Notes: generated by a model from the sequence alone, not told the origin. 58,690 nt of DNA from Deltaproteobacteria bacterium (GCA_020845895.1 JADLEX010000066.1:1-58690); one strand, 5' to 3'. Shown: positions 20,690 through 29,683, counted from the stretch's first letter. Translations and numbers: made by a program.

Positions 20690-21679
20690 ATGCGTAGTCC
20701 CTCGATCGGCGCGGCCATCCTCCTGATGTCGGCGTTGTTTTTTTCCGCCTGCTTCAACATCGCGGACGTCAATCTGTTTCCGATGCCCGACGATCAGCTC
20801 AGCTCGCAGGTTCTGCAGACCTACGGCGACAAGAACACCGAAAATCGCGTGCTGATGCTCGACATCGACGGTCCGATCACCGGTGAGGGCGAGTCCGTCC
20901 TGTGGTGGGAGCACGAAGCCACGACGGAAAACGTGAAGAAGAAACTGCGCAAGGCCGCCACGGATGACCGCATCAAGGCGGTCGTGCTACGGATCAACTC
21001 GCCCGGAGGGACGGTGACCGCGTCGGATGTCGTGTACCGCGAGATCCGCCAGTTCAAAGCCGCGCGAAACGTGCCGGTCGTGACGATGATGATGGATGTG
21101 AGCGCGTCGGGCGGCTACTACATCGCCTGCGCGTCCGACCACATCGTCGCGCACAAGTCCACGATCACCGGTTCGATCGGCGTGATCGTCTTCGGACTGG
21201 GTTTCGATGGCCTCTTTCACAAGATCGGCATGGAATCGCGCGTCGTGAAAAGCGGTGAGCTCAAGGACATGGGCAATCCCTTCGACCAGTTCTCCGAACA
21301 GGAGCGCGCCGTATTTCAGGCGATGGTCGACCGCATGTACGACCAGTTCCTCGGCGTCGTTTCGGAGTCGCGGAAGATGGATCGGGACACGCTCCGACCG
21401 ATCGCGGACGGCCGCGTGTATCTGGGTTCGGAGGCGAAGGATCTCGGGCTCATCGACGAGGTCGGCTACATCGACGACGCGGTGCGCGCGGCGATGGACA
21501 AGGCCGACATTCGCGACGCGAAGGTGCTGTTCTACACCGACAGCCGCCGCAAGGAACTCAACATGTATTCGAACAACACCATGAAGGCGCCGGACGTCAA
21601 CCTGTCCGTTGCGCCCGATATGGCGACCATGATGGAACTGGCGCGGCCGAGGCTCATGTTCATGTGGATGGGACAGTAA
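20690..21679 (+). CDS. sppA: Signal peptide peptidase SppA (short form, lipoprotein)
   Basis: S49-family protease that degrades cleaved signal peptides. It is 329 residues, the single-domain form. The N-terminus MRSPSIGAAILLMSALFFSACFN looks like a lipoprotein signal (lipobox FSAC) rather than a plain membrane anchor. The catalytic serine is in DVSASGGYYIA and the general-base lysine in VKSGELKDMGNP. The oligomer-forming region RINSPGGTVTASD is conserved. GGAG precedes the ATG. It is followed by the phosphoesterase gene after 22 bp, probably in the same transcript. Confidence 0.9.
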   Translation: MRSPSIGAAILLMSALFFSACFNIADVNLFPMPDDQLSSQVLQTYGDKNTENRVLMLDIDGPITGEGESVLWWEHEATTENVKKKLRKAATDDRIKAVVLRINSPGGTVTASDVVYREIRQFKAARNVPVVTMMMDVSASGGYYIACASDHIVAHKSTITGSIGVIVFGLGFDGLFHKIGMESRVVKSGELKDMGNPFDQFSEQERAVFQAMVDRMYDQFLGVVSESRKMDRDTLRPIADGRVYLGSEAKDLGLIDEVGYIDDAVRAAMDKADIRDAKVLFYTDSRRKELNMYSNNTMKAPDVNLSVAPDMATMMELARPRLMFMWMGQ

Positions 21680-21701
21680 GGTCAAAAGCGAGGAGCGTGA
21701 G

Positions 21702-23066
21702 ATGAACGGACGTGGGAATCGAGTGGCGGTCGCAACGATCGCGTTGGGGCTCGGGTTCGCGGGTTTGGCGGACGCCGCGATTCTCAAGGGCCCTTATCTC
21801 CAGGACGTCACCACGAACGCGGCGACGATCTGCATCGAGGCCGATTCCGATGGCGTGGCCTCCGTTGAGTACGGACCCGACGAGAGCCTGGGCCAGTCGC
21901 TGGGCGCAAACGCGTGGCGCGAAAAGACGTTTCCCGACGGGGTGCGCTACATGTACCGCATCCGAATCACGGGGCTCGAACGCGGCACGAGCTACGTCTA
22001 CCGCGCGATTCACGGCGGCGACGCGAGCGACGACATCGTGTTCACAACGATGCCCGACAACATGACACCCTTTCGCTTCGTGTCCATCGGCGACACGCGC
22101 AACGGTTCTCCCGAAAGTCCGAACCTGATCCACGTGGACATCGCGGAAGCGGTCGCCGCGCAGACGCCGCTCTTCTACCTGAATACGGGCGACTTTGTGG
22201 CCGACGGCGGCCATTATGAAGACTGGGACTACCACTTTCTCGTGGAAAACGACCTGATGGGAATCTCGCCGATCGTACCGGTTTTCGGCAACCACGAGGA
22301 CGGATATGACGACGTCACGGGATTCACCGGCGACGAACTGTGGAAGTGGTACTACGACACGGGGACGGGCGAGGACGCGCGGACGTGGTTCAGTTTCGAC
22401 GTGGGGAACGTGCACGTTGCCGTTGTGGACCTGCAGAAGTGGTGGACGCTGTTGCCGGGGATGACGCAGATCGAATGGTTGCGCGACGATCTGGAGCAGG
22501 ATCAGCTCGACACGCGCACAAACTTCACGATCGTCTCGTATCACCAGCCCGCGTTCACTTACAAGGAAGGGCGCACCCCCGATATCGCGGCGCGCTTCAT
22601 GGTGGAGCCCGTCGTACGCGCCTTTGGCGTGGATCTGGTTTTGTCGGGCCATGATCACTTTTACGCGCGCCACGAACTCAATGGCATTCCGCACGTCATT
22701 ACGGCCGGCGGTGGCGCGGCGCTCTACGACGTGTATCCCGGGATTCAAAGCTGGCCGGGATTTCGCGCGCACGCCCGCGATCACCACTACATGATCGCGG
22801 AGGTCGCATCCGAACGCATCGATTTCGAGGTTTACAGCATCACGAACGGCGATCTGCTCGACGCGTTCTCGATCGAGGCTGACGCGCCGCCGACCGAGGA
22901 CGACGACACGGACGACGATGACGACGACGTCGCCGACGACGACACGGATGATGACGCGACCGACGACGATGCGACGGATGACGACACAGGAACACCCGAC
23001 CACGACACGCCATCGGCGGACGGGGATTCGTCGGGCGAAGATGACAACGACGGTTGCGGCTGCTAG
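21702..23066 (+). CDS. Secreted calcineurin-like phosphoesterase (purple acid phosphatase type) with Asp-rich tail
   Basis: 454 residues. Signal peptide ending near GLADA, a fibronectin-III-like N-terminal domain as in purple acid phosphatases (KGPYLQDVTTNAATICIE, about 28-115), then the metallophosphoesterase motifs in order: SIGDTRN, NTGDFVADGG, GNHED, SYHQPAF and SGHDHFYARH, which bind two metals. From about residue 398 the chain becomes almost pure Asp/Thr/Ala (DDDVADDDTDDDATDDD), and it ends DDNDGCGC. The tail is lineage-style low complexity and the Cys-ending terminus may be an anchoring or sorting signal (inference). Natural substrate unknown. GGAG before the ATG; converges on the flagellar operon with a 6-bp gap. 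Confidence 0.85.
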   Translation: MNGRGNRVAVATIALGLGFAGLADAAILKGPYLQDVTTNAATICIEADSDGVASVEYGPDESLGQSLGANAWREKTFPDGVRYMYRIRITGLERGTSYVYRAIHGGDASDDIVFTTMPDNMTPFRFVSIGDTRNGSPESPNLIHVDIAEAVAAQTPLFYLNTGDFVADGGHYEDWDYHFLVENDLMGISPIVPVFGNHEDGYDDVTGFTGDELWKWYYDTGTGEDARTWFSFDVGNVHVAVVDLQKWWTLLPGMTQIEWLRDDLEQDQLDTRTNFTIVSYHQPAFTYKEGRTPDIAARFMVEPVVRAFGVDLVLSGHDHFYARHELNGIPHVITAGGGAALYDVYPGIQSWPGFRAHARDHHYMIAEVASERIDFEVYSITNGDLLDAFSIEADAPPTEDDDTDDDDDDVADDDTDDDATDDDATDDDTGTPDHDTPSADGDSSGEDDNDGCGC

Positions 23067-23072
23067 TCGCGG

Positions 23073-23627
23073 CTAGTTCGTCTTTTTCAGCAGCTTCTCG
23101 GCAATGCGCGCCGCCTCCGCGGGCGGGAATAGCGCCAGGATCGCCGCCTGATCCTTGGGCTTCATGCCCGCGATCACGCGCAGCATCAACCCCTCTTCCA
23201 GGTTGACGAGCTGCGCCTTCGCCTCCTCGGGCGACATGGCGTTGTAGGTCTGCGTGAGCTTCTTGATCCTCTTGTCGTATTCGACATCGATCTCGGTCAT
23301 CCGCGCGTCAAGTTGCGTCTGAAGCGCCTGCAGGCGCTCGACCTCTTTCTTGACCTCGGCCCTCAGGGCGAAAAGCGCTTCGCGCTCGCGCGCGATCGCC
23401 GCTTTCTGCGCCTCGAGATACGATCGGAATTCCTCGGGCGTCGCGAGTTTGACTTCCGCCTCGACCGCTTCGCCGGCCGCCTCGCTTTCGGCGGGGGTCG
23501 GGCTCGGCGACGGCGCGGGAGTAGTGGTCGTGGTCGTCTCCTGTGCGCCCGGCGCCGAAATCATCGCGAGCACGATCGCGCATGCCAGCGTCGCGACGAT
23601 CCATCGCCCGCCGCTTCGCCGATTCAT
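23073..23627 (-). CDS. MotE-like flagellar protein (MgtE-N-like domain)
   Basis: 184 residues. N-terminal signal/transmembrane segment (WIVATLACAIVLAMISAP), a Thr/Pro-rich linker, a long coiled coil (about 60-120) and a C-terminal MgtE-N-like domain (NAMSPEEAKAQLVNLEE...AAILALFPPAEAARIAEKL). This architecture is that of MotE, the periplasmic chaperone of the stator component MotC in alphaproteobacteria, and similar proteins often follow fliJ. I chose the ATG at 23627, which has GGAGG 5 nt upstream; the ATG at 23642, overlapping the fliJ stop (ATGA), would add five residues. Last gene of the flagellar operon. Confidence 0.78.
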   Translation of the reverse strand: MNRRSGGRWIVATLACAIVLAMISAPGAQETTTTTTPAPSPSPTPAESEAAGEAVEAEVKLATPEEFRSYLEAQKAAIAREREALFALRAEVKKEVERLQALQTQLDARMTEIDVEYDKRIKKLTQTYNAMSPEEAKAQLVNLEEGLMLRVIAGMKPKDQAAILALFPPAEAARIAEKLLKKTN

Positions 23628-23638
23628 CGCCGCCTCCG

Positions 23639-24082
23639 TCATTCTTCGTCCATGCGCCCGTGGCGCTGAATGGTGATCTCGCCGATCAGTTCGATCTCCG
23701 CTTTTTCCTCAGCGGCCCGCTCGTGCTCGCGAAAACGCTCGAAGAGCTTGTCGAGCATTCGCCGGTCACGCATCGCGGCAAGCATGTGCTCGCGCTGTTC
23801 ATTCATCGCTTGTTGTCGTCGGACTGATTCGGCCTCGGCTTCGGCGCGCGTTCGCGCGAGTCGCCCGAGGTGATGCAGATAGACCTGATCGGAGCGGGCA
23901 TCGAAATCGCGGCGACGCCCGGCATCCATGTTCGCGATGGTCCGCTCGTGATCGTCGTCGATCGCTTCGATGTGTTTTTGCGCATCGTTCCACGATCGCT
24001 GCCGCTCCGCGAATACTCGTTGATGTTGCTGTTCGCGCAGCGCGCGCACGCGATGAACCGTCGCGTAACGAAATCGTTTCAC
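23639..24082 (-). CDS. fliJ: FliJ, flagellar export chaperone/ATPase stalk
   Basis: 147 residues, almost entirely coiled coil and rich in Arg, Glu and Gln, typical of FliJ (KRFRYATVHRVRALREQQHQR at the N-terminus). FliJ inserts into the FliI hexamer and links it to FlhA. The GTG start overlaps the fliI stop (GTGA). The assignment rests on length, coiled-coil nature and its exact place after fliI, because FliJ sequences diverge strongly. Confidence 0.85.
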   Translation of the reverse strand: MKRFRYATVHRVRALREQQHQRVFAERQRSWNDAQKHIEAIDDDHERTIANMDAGRRRDFDARSDQVYLHHLGRLARTRAEAEAESVRRQQAMNEQREHMLAAMRDRRMLDKLFERFREHERAAEEKAEIELIGEITIQRHGRMDEE

Positions 24083-25437
24083 GACGCGCCTCCCGCCGCC
24101 GGACGCTCGCGGAAGATGCGTGCGAGTTGCGCGATCCCCTTGCCGAACTGTGCGCGATCGTCCACGTCCTGCCTCAAAAACGTCGTCAGCGCGTCGTTGA
24201 CGGCGATCGCGTGATCGATCTTCGGATTCGATCCCTTCGCATATGCGCCGATGTTGATGAGGTCCTCGGCTTCGCCGAAGACCGCGAGCGACTCGCGAAG
24301 CTGTCCGGCCAGCGAGCGGTGTTCGCGCGTGACGACGTCGTTCATGCACCGGCTCGCGCTCTGCAAAATGTCCACCGCCGGGAAGTGGTTTCGCGCCGCG
24401 AGACGTCGGGAGAGCACGATGTGCCCGTCGAGGATCGAGCGCGCGGCGTCGGCGATGGGCTCGTTCATGTCGTCGCCCTCGACCAGCACCGTGAAGATGC
24501 CCGTCACGCCGCCCTTGCCGTCCGCGTTTCCCACGCGTTCCAGCAGCGACGGCAGCAGGGCGAAGACCGACGGTGTATAGCCCTTCGCCGTCGGGGGTTC
24601 GCCGATGGCGAGGCCGATCTCGCGCCGGGCCATGGCGAATCGCGTCAGCGAATCCATCATCACCAGCACTTTGCGGCCGTGATCGCGGAAGTACTCGGCG
24701 ACCGTGATGGCGAGAAACGCCGCGCGTACGCGCTGAAGCGGCGAACGGTCCGACGTCGCCGCGATGACGACGCTGCGCCGCAAACCTTCCTCGCCCAGAT
24801 CCCGTTGGAGGAACTCCAGCACCTCGCGGCCCCGCTCGCCGATGAGGGCGATGACGTTGACGTCGGCGGTCGTGTTGCGCGCGATCATCCCCAGCAGCAC
24901 CGATTTGCCGACGCCCGAACCCGCGAAGATGCCGACTTTCTGTCCGAGCCCCAACGTCAGTGCGGCGTCGATGGAGCGCACGCCCACTTCCAGCATTTCG
25001 CTGATGCGCTTGCGTTTCATGGGGTTGCCGGGAAGACCGTAGAGATAGCGCTCGTCGTCGCCGATGGGAGCCGGGAGCCCATCGAGCGGTTCGCCGAGCC
25101 CCGAGAGCACGCGCCCGAGCATGTCGCGCCCGACCCGCACGACGGGCCGCGAACGCACCCGCTCCACGCGCGCGCCCGGCAACACGCCTCGGGCATCCTC
25201 GAGCGGCATGAGCATGACGCCGCGTTCGTCGAATCCGACGACCTCGGTCTTGACGATCTCCGCTTCACGTCCGCCGATGGCCGGCTTGAAGATGTGACAC
25301 AGGCTTCCCACGGCGCTGCGGGGACCCGTCGCCTCGATGACGGTGCCGGCGATCTTCCGCACGCGCCCCGACACCTTCACGCACTCGATGTCGTCGAGCC
25401 GGGCGCGATAGGGCGTGAGGTCGATGAGTTCGTGCAT
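24079..25437 (-). CDS. fliI: FliI, flagellum-specific export ATPase
   Basis: 452-residue ATPase of the flagellar type III export apparatus. The Walker A motif is AGSGVGKSV (about 172-180), with VLVMMDSLTRFAMARREIGLA (Walker B region) and the family signature LIGERGREV. The C-terminal EAEDLINIGAYAKGSNPKID is typical of FliI/YscN enzymes. Works with FliH (upstream neighbour) and FliJ (downstream, 4-nt overlap). Confidence 0.97.
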   Translation of the reverse strand: MHELIDLTPYRARLDDIECVKVSGRVRKIAGTVIEATGPRSAVGSLCHIFKPAIGGREAEIVKTEVVGFDERGVMLMPLEDARGVLPGARVERVRSRPVVRVGRDMLGRVLSGLGEPLDGLPAPIGDDERYLYGLPGNPMKRKRISEMLEVGVRSIDAALTLGLGQKVGIFAGSGVGKSVLLGMIARNTTADVNVIALIGERGREVLEFLQRDLGEEGLRRSVVIAATSDRSPLQRVRAAFLAITVAEYFRDHGRKVLVMMDSLTRFAMARREIGLAIGEPPTAKGYTPSVFALLPSLLERVGNADGKGGVTGIFTVLVEGDDMNEPIADAARSILDGHIVLSRRLAARNHFPAVDILQSASRCMNDVVTREHRSLAGQLRESLAVFGEAEDLINIGAYAKGSNPKIDHAIAVNDALTTFLRQDVDDRAQFGKGIAQLARIFRERPAAGGAS

Positions 25438-25440
25438 CGG

Positions 25441-26058
25441 CTAGTCCAGCAGACCGCGGATTTCACGGAAAGCCCGACCGAGCGTCGCGTCGATGTCTCC
25501 CGACGACGTCTCGATGAAGCATCCGCCGCTGTCCACGTTGGGGTCGGCGACCACGTGCACGCTGTCCACGCCCTCCATCCGCAGCACCTCGGAGCGCATC
25601 TGCTCGATCGCCTCGAAGTCGTCCGGCGACACATGCACCACCAACTCACCGCGGTCGACCGATTCGTTGATGGCCGTGCGAACCGCGTCGCGCACGATCA
25701 CGGAGTCCTCGGCCACGGTCCGCTGCACGACCTTTTCGGCGATGTGCACCGCGAGCGCGACGATGTCGCGCTCCATACGCAGCAACAGATCGCGGCGCGC
25801 GTGGGTGAGATCCTCGACAAGGCGCTGGATCTGGTCGAAGAGCGGCGCCATCTGCTGCTGGCCGAGCCGTATGCCCGCCTGTTCGCCCTGCCGAAACCCC
25901 GCTTCGTAGGCTTCGCGCTCGATGCGCGCGCCTTTTTCGATGGCGTCGTCGAGCACCGAGCGCGCCTCTTTGGCGAAATCCGTCGCGTGGAAATCGCGCA
26001 TGCGCGTCGAGCCGATCTGGGGCGCCGCCGCGCCGGGCTTGGATTTGACGAATCCCAC
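25441..26058 (-). CDS. fliH: FliH, flagellar assembly protein/regulator of FliI
   Basis: 205 residues. The N-terminal about 20 residues are basic, followed by a coiled coil with the GxxxG-type stretch of FliH (EAGFRQGEQAGIRLGQQQ) and the globular C-terminal domain (VAEDSVIVRDAVRTAINES...GGCFIETSSGDIDATL). It binds FliI and tethers it to the export gate and C-ring. It sits 3 bp before fliI and 15 bp after fliG. Confidence 0.93.
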   Translation of the reverse strand: MGFVKSKPGAAAPQIGSTRMRDFHATDFAKEARSVLDDAIEKGARIEREAYEAGFRQGEQAGIRLGQQQMAPLFDQIQRLVEDLTHARRDLLLRMERDIVALAVHIAEKVVQRTVAEDSVIVRDAVRTAINESVDRGELVVHVSPDDFEAIEQMRSEVLRMEGVDSVHVVADPNVDSGGCFIETSSGDIDATLGRAFREIRGLLD

Positions 26059-26073
26059 GCGGTCCCCCGACCG

Positions 26074-27075
26074 TTAGACGAAGACCTCGTCGCCCCCGCG
26101 ACCGGTCACGAAAATCTTGCCCTCGGTCTCGAGCTTGCGCGCGACGCGGATGATGACCTGCTGCGACTTCTCGACGTCGGTCAGGCGCATCGGTCCGCGG
26201 GCTTCCATGTCTTCCTGGATCATCGACGCGGCCCGCGCGCTGATATTGCGGAAGATCTTTTGCTTGACCTCCTCGCTCGCCATCTTGAGCGCGATCACGA
26301 GGTCGTCGTTGCTGACTTCCTTCAAGATGGTCTGGATTCCCCGGTCGTCGACATTGATGAGGTCCTCGAAGACGAACATGTGCTGGCCGATTTCCTCGGC
26401 GAGCTCGGGGTCTTCCTCCTCGATTTTGCGCATGATCTCGTTGCTGTCGTTCTTTTTCATCGAGTTCAGGATTTCGGCGGCGGGCTTGATGCCGCCGGTC
26501 AGCTCGGAGGTGCCGACGCGGTAGGTGGATATGTCGCGCATGAGCGAATCGACCACTTCCTCCATCGTGCCGGGAATGACTTGGTCCATCCGCGCGATGC
26601 GCGTCAGCACTTCGAACTGCAATTCCTCGGGCAATCGCGCGATGATGTCCGTCGCCTGCGTGACGGCCAGATGCGAGCAGATGAACGCGATGACCTGCGG
26701 ATGCTCCTTGCTGATGAGGTTGAAGATCGTTCGCGCGTCGTACTTCTTCAAATCCTCGATCTTCTCGATGTACGAAACCTTGCGCAGCACCTCCTCGGCG
26801 CGGTGCGTCGGCAGGGCGCGATGCACGACGCGCTCGACAAATTCCTTGCCGACGACCGACATGTAGCCCTCCGAGATGATGCGCGTGTTGAACTCCGCCA
26901 TCACCTTTTCGATCATCTCCGGCGTGATGTCCTCGACTGTCGCGATGGTCTGCACGAGGTCGTGAATCTCGTCGTCGTCGAGGTTCTTCATCACCTCGGC
27001 GCTGATGTCCTCGCCGAGAAACAGCAATAGGATCGCCGCTTTCTGCGGACCCGTGAGTTTGTGGTCGTCAGCCAT
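26074..27075 (-). CDS. fliG: FliG, flagellar motor switch protein
   Basis: 333 residues. The N-terminal domain KLTGPQKAAILLLFLGED binds FliF, the middle domain contains the EHPQVIAFICSHL motif that meets FliM, and the C-terminal domain carries the charged torque helix (MIQEDMEARGPMRLTDVEKSQQ) that interacts with the stator. All domains are complete. It sits in the conserved order fliF-fliG-fliH. Confidence 0.97.
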   Translation of the reverse strand: MADDHKLTGPQKAAILLLFLGEDISAEVMKNLDDDEIHDLVQTIATVEDITPEMIEKVMAEFNTRIISEGYMSVVGKEFVERVVHRALPTHRAEEVLRKVSYIEKIEDLKKYDARTIFNLISKEHPQVIAFICSHLAVTQATDIIARLPEELQFEVLTRIARMDQVIPGTMEEVVDSLMRDISTYRVGTSELTGGIKPAAEILNSMKKNDSNEIMRKIEEEDPELAEEIGQHMFVFEDLINVDDRGIQTILKEVSNDDLVIALKMASEEVKQKIFRNISARAASMIQEDMEARGPMRLTDVEKSQQVIIRVARKLETEGKIFVTGRGGDEVFV

Positions 27076-27111
27076 CGAGTTGGGCTCCGCGCGCCTGTTC
27101 GCCGCCGGTCA

Positions 27112-28761
27112 TCAATTCTGTTCCTTCAGCCAGCGACGAACCATGAGCGCCACGGCCTTTTTGTCCTTCTGGACGTTTTCGATCAAACTTTTGCGGCTCT
27201 CGTCCATCTTCTTGCGGCGCGTCTCTTCCTCACCTTGAACCACGGGCGCGGCCTCTTCCGCCTGACCGAGCAGGCGCGCCTGCGGGCCCGCCGCGAGCCG
27301 GTTTTCGACGTCCTCGACGCCCGCCGGCAGCAGACCCGTCATTTCACCCAGCCGATCGTACGACGGCTCGGTGGTGAGGAAACGCAGCAGCCGGAAGCCC
27401 ATGAACGCGAGCAGAAGGAAAAGAACTCCGTAAAAGACGTAATTGGCGATCATGCCGATGAAGCCGACGTCGAAGCGGCCGGCGGTCTCGGCGGGCGCGT
27501 CGATGGCCGGGTTGAATTGGACGTTTTCGAGGACGAGCTGATCGCCGCGCGTCTCGGTGAACCCCACCGCGTTCCGGACCAGCGATGTCAGCTTCGCCAT
27601 CTCCTCCTCGGTGCGCGGCGTGTACGTCTTTTCGCCGCCCTCGGCGGGCGCTTCGTACGTGCCGTCCACCATCACCGCGATGGAGAGCTTCTTGATCTCG
27701 CCGACCGGCTCGTTGACCTCGCTCACGGTCTTGCTGATTTCGTAGTTGATCGTCTCCTGCTTGCGGTCGCTGTTGTTCGAGTTCGACGTGCCCTCGCCGC
27801 CCGCGGCCTCGGGCAGATTCGCATCCACCCCGGGCGCTCCCGAGGTCGACTGTTCGGTGCCCGTGGACTTTTCCTCGACGACCTGCTCCGAGCGCGCGAC
27901 CTGCGTCTCCGGGTCGTAGGTCTCCTGCACCTTTTTCACCTGCCGGAAATCCAGGCTCGCGGTCACCTTGGCGGAAACCTTGTCGGCGCCGACGACGCGG
28001 CCGAGCAACTCGACGATCCTCTCCTCCATGCCGGTTTCCATCCTGTGCTGGTAGTCGATCATGGCGGAGTTCACTGGACCGGCCAGGTCGTCTTTCTTGC
28101 GTTTCGACATCATCTTGCCGCGACTGTCCATGATCGTGACCGCGTCCGGGTCCATGCCCTCGACGCTCCCGGCGACCAAAAACGTGATGCCCTCGATCTC
28201 GTCGTCGGAGAGCTTTGCGTTGTTCTTGAGATCGATGACGACGGACGCCGTCGCGCGGCGCTGGTCTTCCTTGAACAGGCTCTCCTTGGGCAGCGCGAGA
28301 TGCACCCGGCATTTTTCGACGGCGGCGAGCTGCGAAATCGAGCGCTCGATTTCGCCCTGCATCGCACGCAGAAACGCGATGCGCTGCTGGAACTCGGTCA
28401 TGCCCGTGGTTTTGCGGTCGAAGATCTCGAATCCGAGCGAACTGCCGCGCGGCAGGCCCTGTGTCGCGAGGGCCATCTTGACCTCGTAGTATTCCTGGTC
28501 GGGGACGGAGACCGAGTCGCCCGCGTCGCCGATGCGATACGGGATCTTTTTCGACTTCAGTTCGGATGTGATGGCCGAGACGTCATCCGCGGTGAGGTCG
28601 GAATACAGAACGCGGAACTGTGGCCGCCCGGCGAACGCGACAACGCCCGCCACGACCGCCACGCCCAGCGCGAGAAAGATCACGAAGCTGACCTTCCGGC
28701 CGGTCGAGAGTCCCGAATAGAGTCGTTGGAGTTGCCCCAGAACCTGCTTGGATTCCGCCAT
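27112..28761 (-). CDS. fliF: FliF, MS-ring protein
   Basis: 549 residues. An N-terminal transmembrane helix (VSFVIFLALGVAVVAGVVAFA) is followed by ring-building domains with the family motif YEVKMALATQGLPRGSSLGFE, an Asn/Ser-rich loop near residue 330, a second transmembrane helix (FIGMIANYVFYGVLFLLLAF) and a C-terminal cytoplasmic tail that contacts FliG. Forms the inner-membrane ring that houses the export gate. Operonic with fliE and fliG. Confidence 0.97.
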   Translation of the reverse strand: MAESKQVLGQLQRLYSGLSTGRKVSFVIFLALGVAVVAGVVAFAGRPQFRVLYSDLTADDVSAITSELKSKKIPYRIGDAGDSVSVPDQEYYEVKMALATQGLPRGSSLGFEIFDRKTTGMTEFQQRIAFLRAMQGEIERSISQLAAVEKCRVHLALPKESLFKEDQRRATASVVIDLKNNAKLSDDEIEGITFLVAGSVEGMDPDAVTIMDSRGKMMSKRKKDDLAGPVNSAMIDYQHRMETGMEERIVELLGRVVGADKVSAKVTASLDFRQVKKVQETYDPETQVARSEQVVEEKSTGTEQSTSGAPGVDANLPEAAGGEGTSNSNNSDRKQETINYEISKTVSEVNEPVGEIKKLSIAVMVDGTYEAPAEGGEKTYTPRTEEEMAKLTSLVRNAVGFTETRGDQLVLENVQFNPAIDAPAETAGRFDVGFIGMIANYVFYGVLFLLLAFMGFRLLRFLTTEPSYDRLGEMTGLLPAGVEDVENRLAAGPQARLLGQAEEAAPVVQGEEETRRKKMDESRKSLIENVQKDKKAVALMVRRWLKEQN

Positions 28762-28783
28762 GCCGCCCCCGAGCGCGTCGCGC

Positions 28784-29101
28784 CTACACGGTCATGCGCA
28801 TGATCTCTTGGTACGCGCTGATCAGTTTGTCGCGGATCTCCATCATCGCCTTGAAGGAGAGATCCGCCTTTTGCAGCGCAATCATGGCTTCGTGCAGGTT
28901 GTCGTGACGGCCCTGGGCCAGTTGTTGGAGAGCGGCGTCGGCGTCTTTCTCGAGTCCCGACACGTCCTCGATCGCCTTTTTCAGGACGTCGGAGAACGTG
29001 GGCCCCGAAGTCGGAGCTGCATCGCCCACCGGAATCCGCTGACGTTGCGGATCCATCGACTGGAGCGATTGCAACCGGCTTTGGAGCGTGATGTCCTTCA
29101 T
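28784..29101 (-). CDS. fliE: FliE, hook-basal body complex protein
   Basis: 105 residues, the usual size. The conserved C-terminal part HEAMIALQKADLSFKAMMEIRDKLISAYQEIMRM is clear. FliE joins the MS ring to the rod and is an early export substrate. It lies between flgC and fliF as in many bacteria. Confidence 0.94.
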   Translation of the reverse strand: MKDITLQSRLQSLQSMDPQRQRIPVGDAAPTSGPTFSDVLKKAIEDVSGLEKDADAALQQLAQGRHDNLHEAMIALQKADLSFKAMMEIRDKLISAYQEIMRMTV

Positions 29102-29108
29102 CGTGGGA

Positions 29109-29540
29109 TCACCGTCCGAGTTCCAGTGCCTTCTTCGCCGCTTCCTTCGCCGCCGTGATCGCCGAGAGATTCGCCTCGTAGCTGCGCGAGGCGCCCATGA
29201 GCCCGACCATCTCTTCCATCACGTTGATGTTCGGGTAGAGCACGTATCCCTCGTCATCGGCATCGGGATGTCCCGGCTCGTACACCCGGACCGGATCCCG
29301 ACCGTCCTTCACGACCTTGTCCACACGAACCTCATAGAGTTTCCGCTGCTGGTCCAGGACGGAAGCAAATTCAGTGCCGTTGGGTGCCGCGCGAAACAGC
29401 GGCGTCATCCGCTCGTATGGCTTGCCGTTCACGCCGCGCGTGGTGTTCACGTTCGACAGGTTCGAACTGAGCACCTCCATGCGAAGCCGCTGCGCGGCCA
29501 GCCCCGACGAACCGATTTTCAGGACATTCATCAAACCCAT
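29109..29540 (-). CDS. flgC: FlgC, proximal rod protein
   Basis: 143 residues. The N-terminal rod motif SSGLAAQRLRMEVLSSNLSNVNTT and the C-terminal NINVMEEMVGLMGASRSYEANL are those of FlgC. The ATG at 29540 has ACGGAG upstream. A longer reading frame to 29600 would run through the sigma-54 promoter, so it is rejected. It is the first gene of the operon; flgB, its usual upstream neighbour, is absent. The predicted transcript starts at about 29573, giving a 33-nt leader. Confidence 0.95.
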   Translation of the reverse strand: MGLMNVLKIGSSGLAAQRLRMEVLSSNLSNVNTTRGVNGKPYERMTPLFRAAPNGTEFASVLDQQRKLYEVRVDKVVKDGRDPVRVYEPGHPDADDEGYVLYPNINVMEEMVGLMGASRSYEANLSAITAAKEAAKKALELGR

Positions 29541-29584
29541 CGCCCGTTCTCCGTGAGGGGTTCCGGATGCCACCACTTCACAAA

Positions 29585-29599
29585 GCAAGCACGGTGCCA
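29585..29599 (-). promoter_or_regulatory. sigma-54 (-24/-12) promoter of the flgC-fliEFGHIJ operon
   Basis: Minus strand TGGCACCGTGCTTGC: TGGCAC at 29599-29594, five spacer bases, TTGC at 29588-29585, exact GG-N10-GC spacing and matching the consensus TGGCAC-N5-TTGC. The start would be near 29573. The gap 29541-29683 also holds an AT-rich stretch (29611-29645) upstream of the promoter that could bend DNA. Its activator is probably the NtrC-type gene ending at 29684. Confidence 0.85.
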
Positions 29600-29683
29600 T
29601 TCCGAAACATCACGTATCTATTTGATTTATAAGATGATTTACCTCATCCGGACCGAGAGCGACCGGGAACTTTTTTACACTGG

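Noticed and set aside
24127-27030. 967-residue open frame opposite the fliI-fliG genes, and similar long frames opposite thiC (1422-3074), the EF-G-like gene (3275-5482) and dnaG (56073-58190)
   Set aside because: Low-complexity His/Arg/Asp/Val-rich translations antisense to clearly conserved genes; an effect of high third-position GC, not real genes.
29109-29600. Longer flgC start at 29600
   Set aside because: It would run through the sigma-54 -24/-12 element; the ATG at 29540 with GGAG and the family N-terminus fits.
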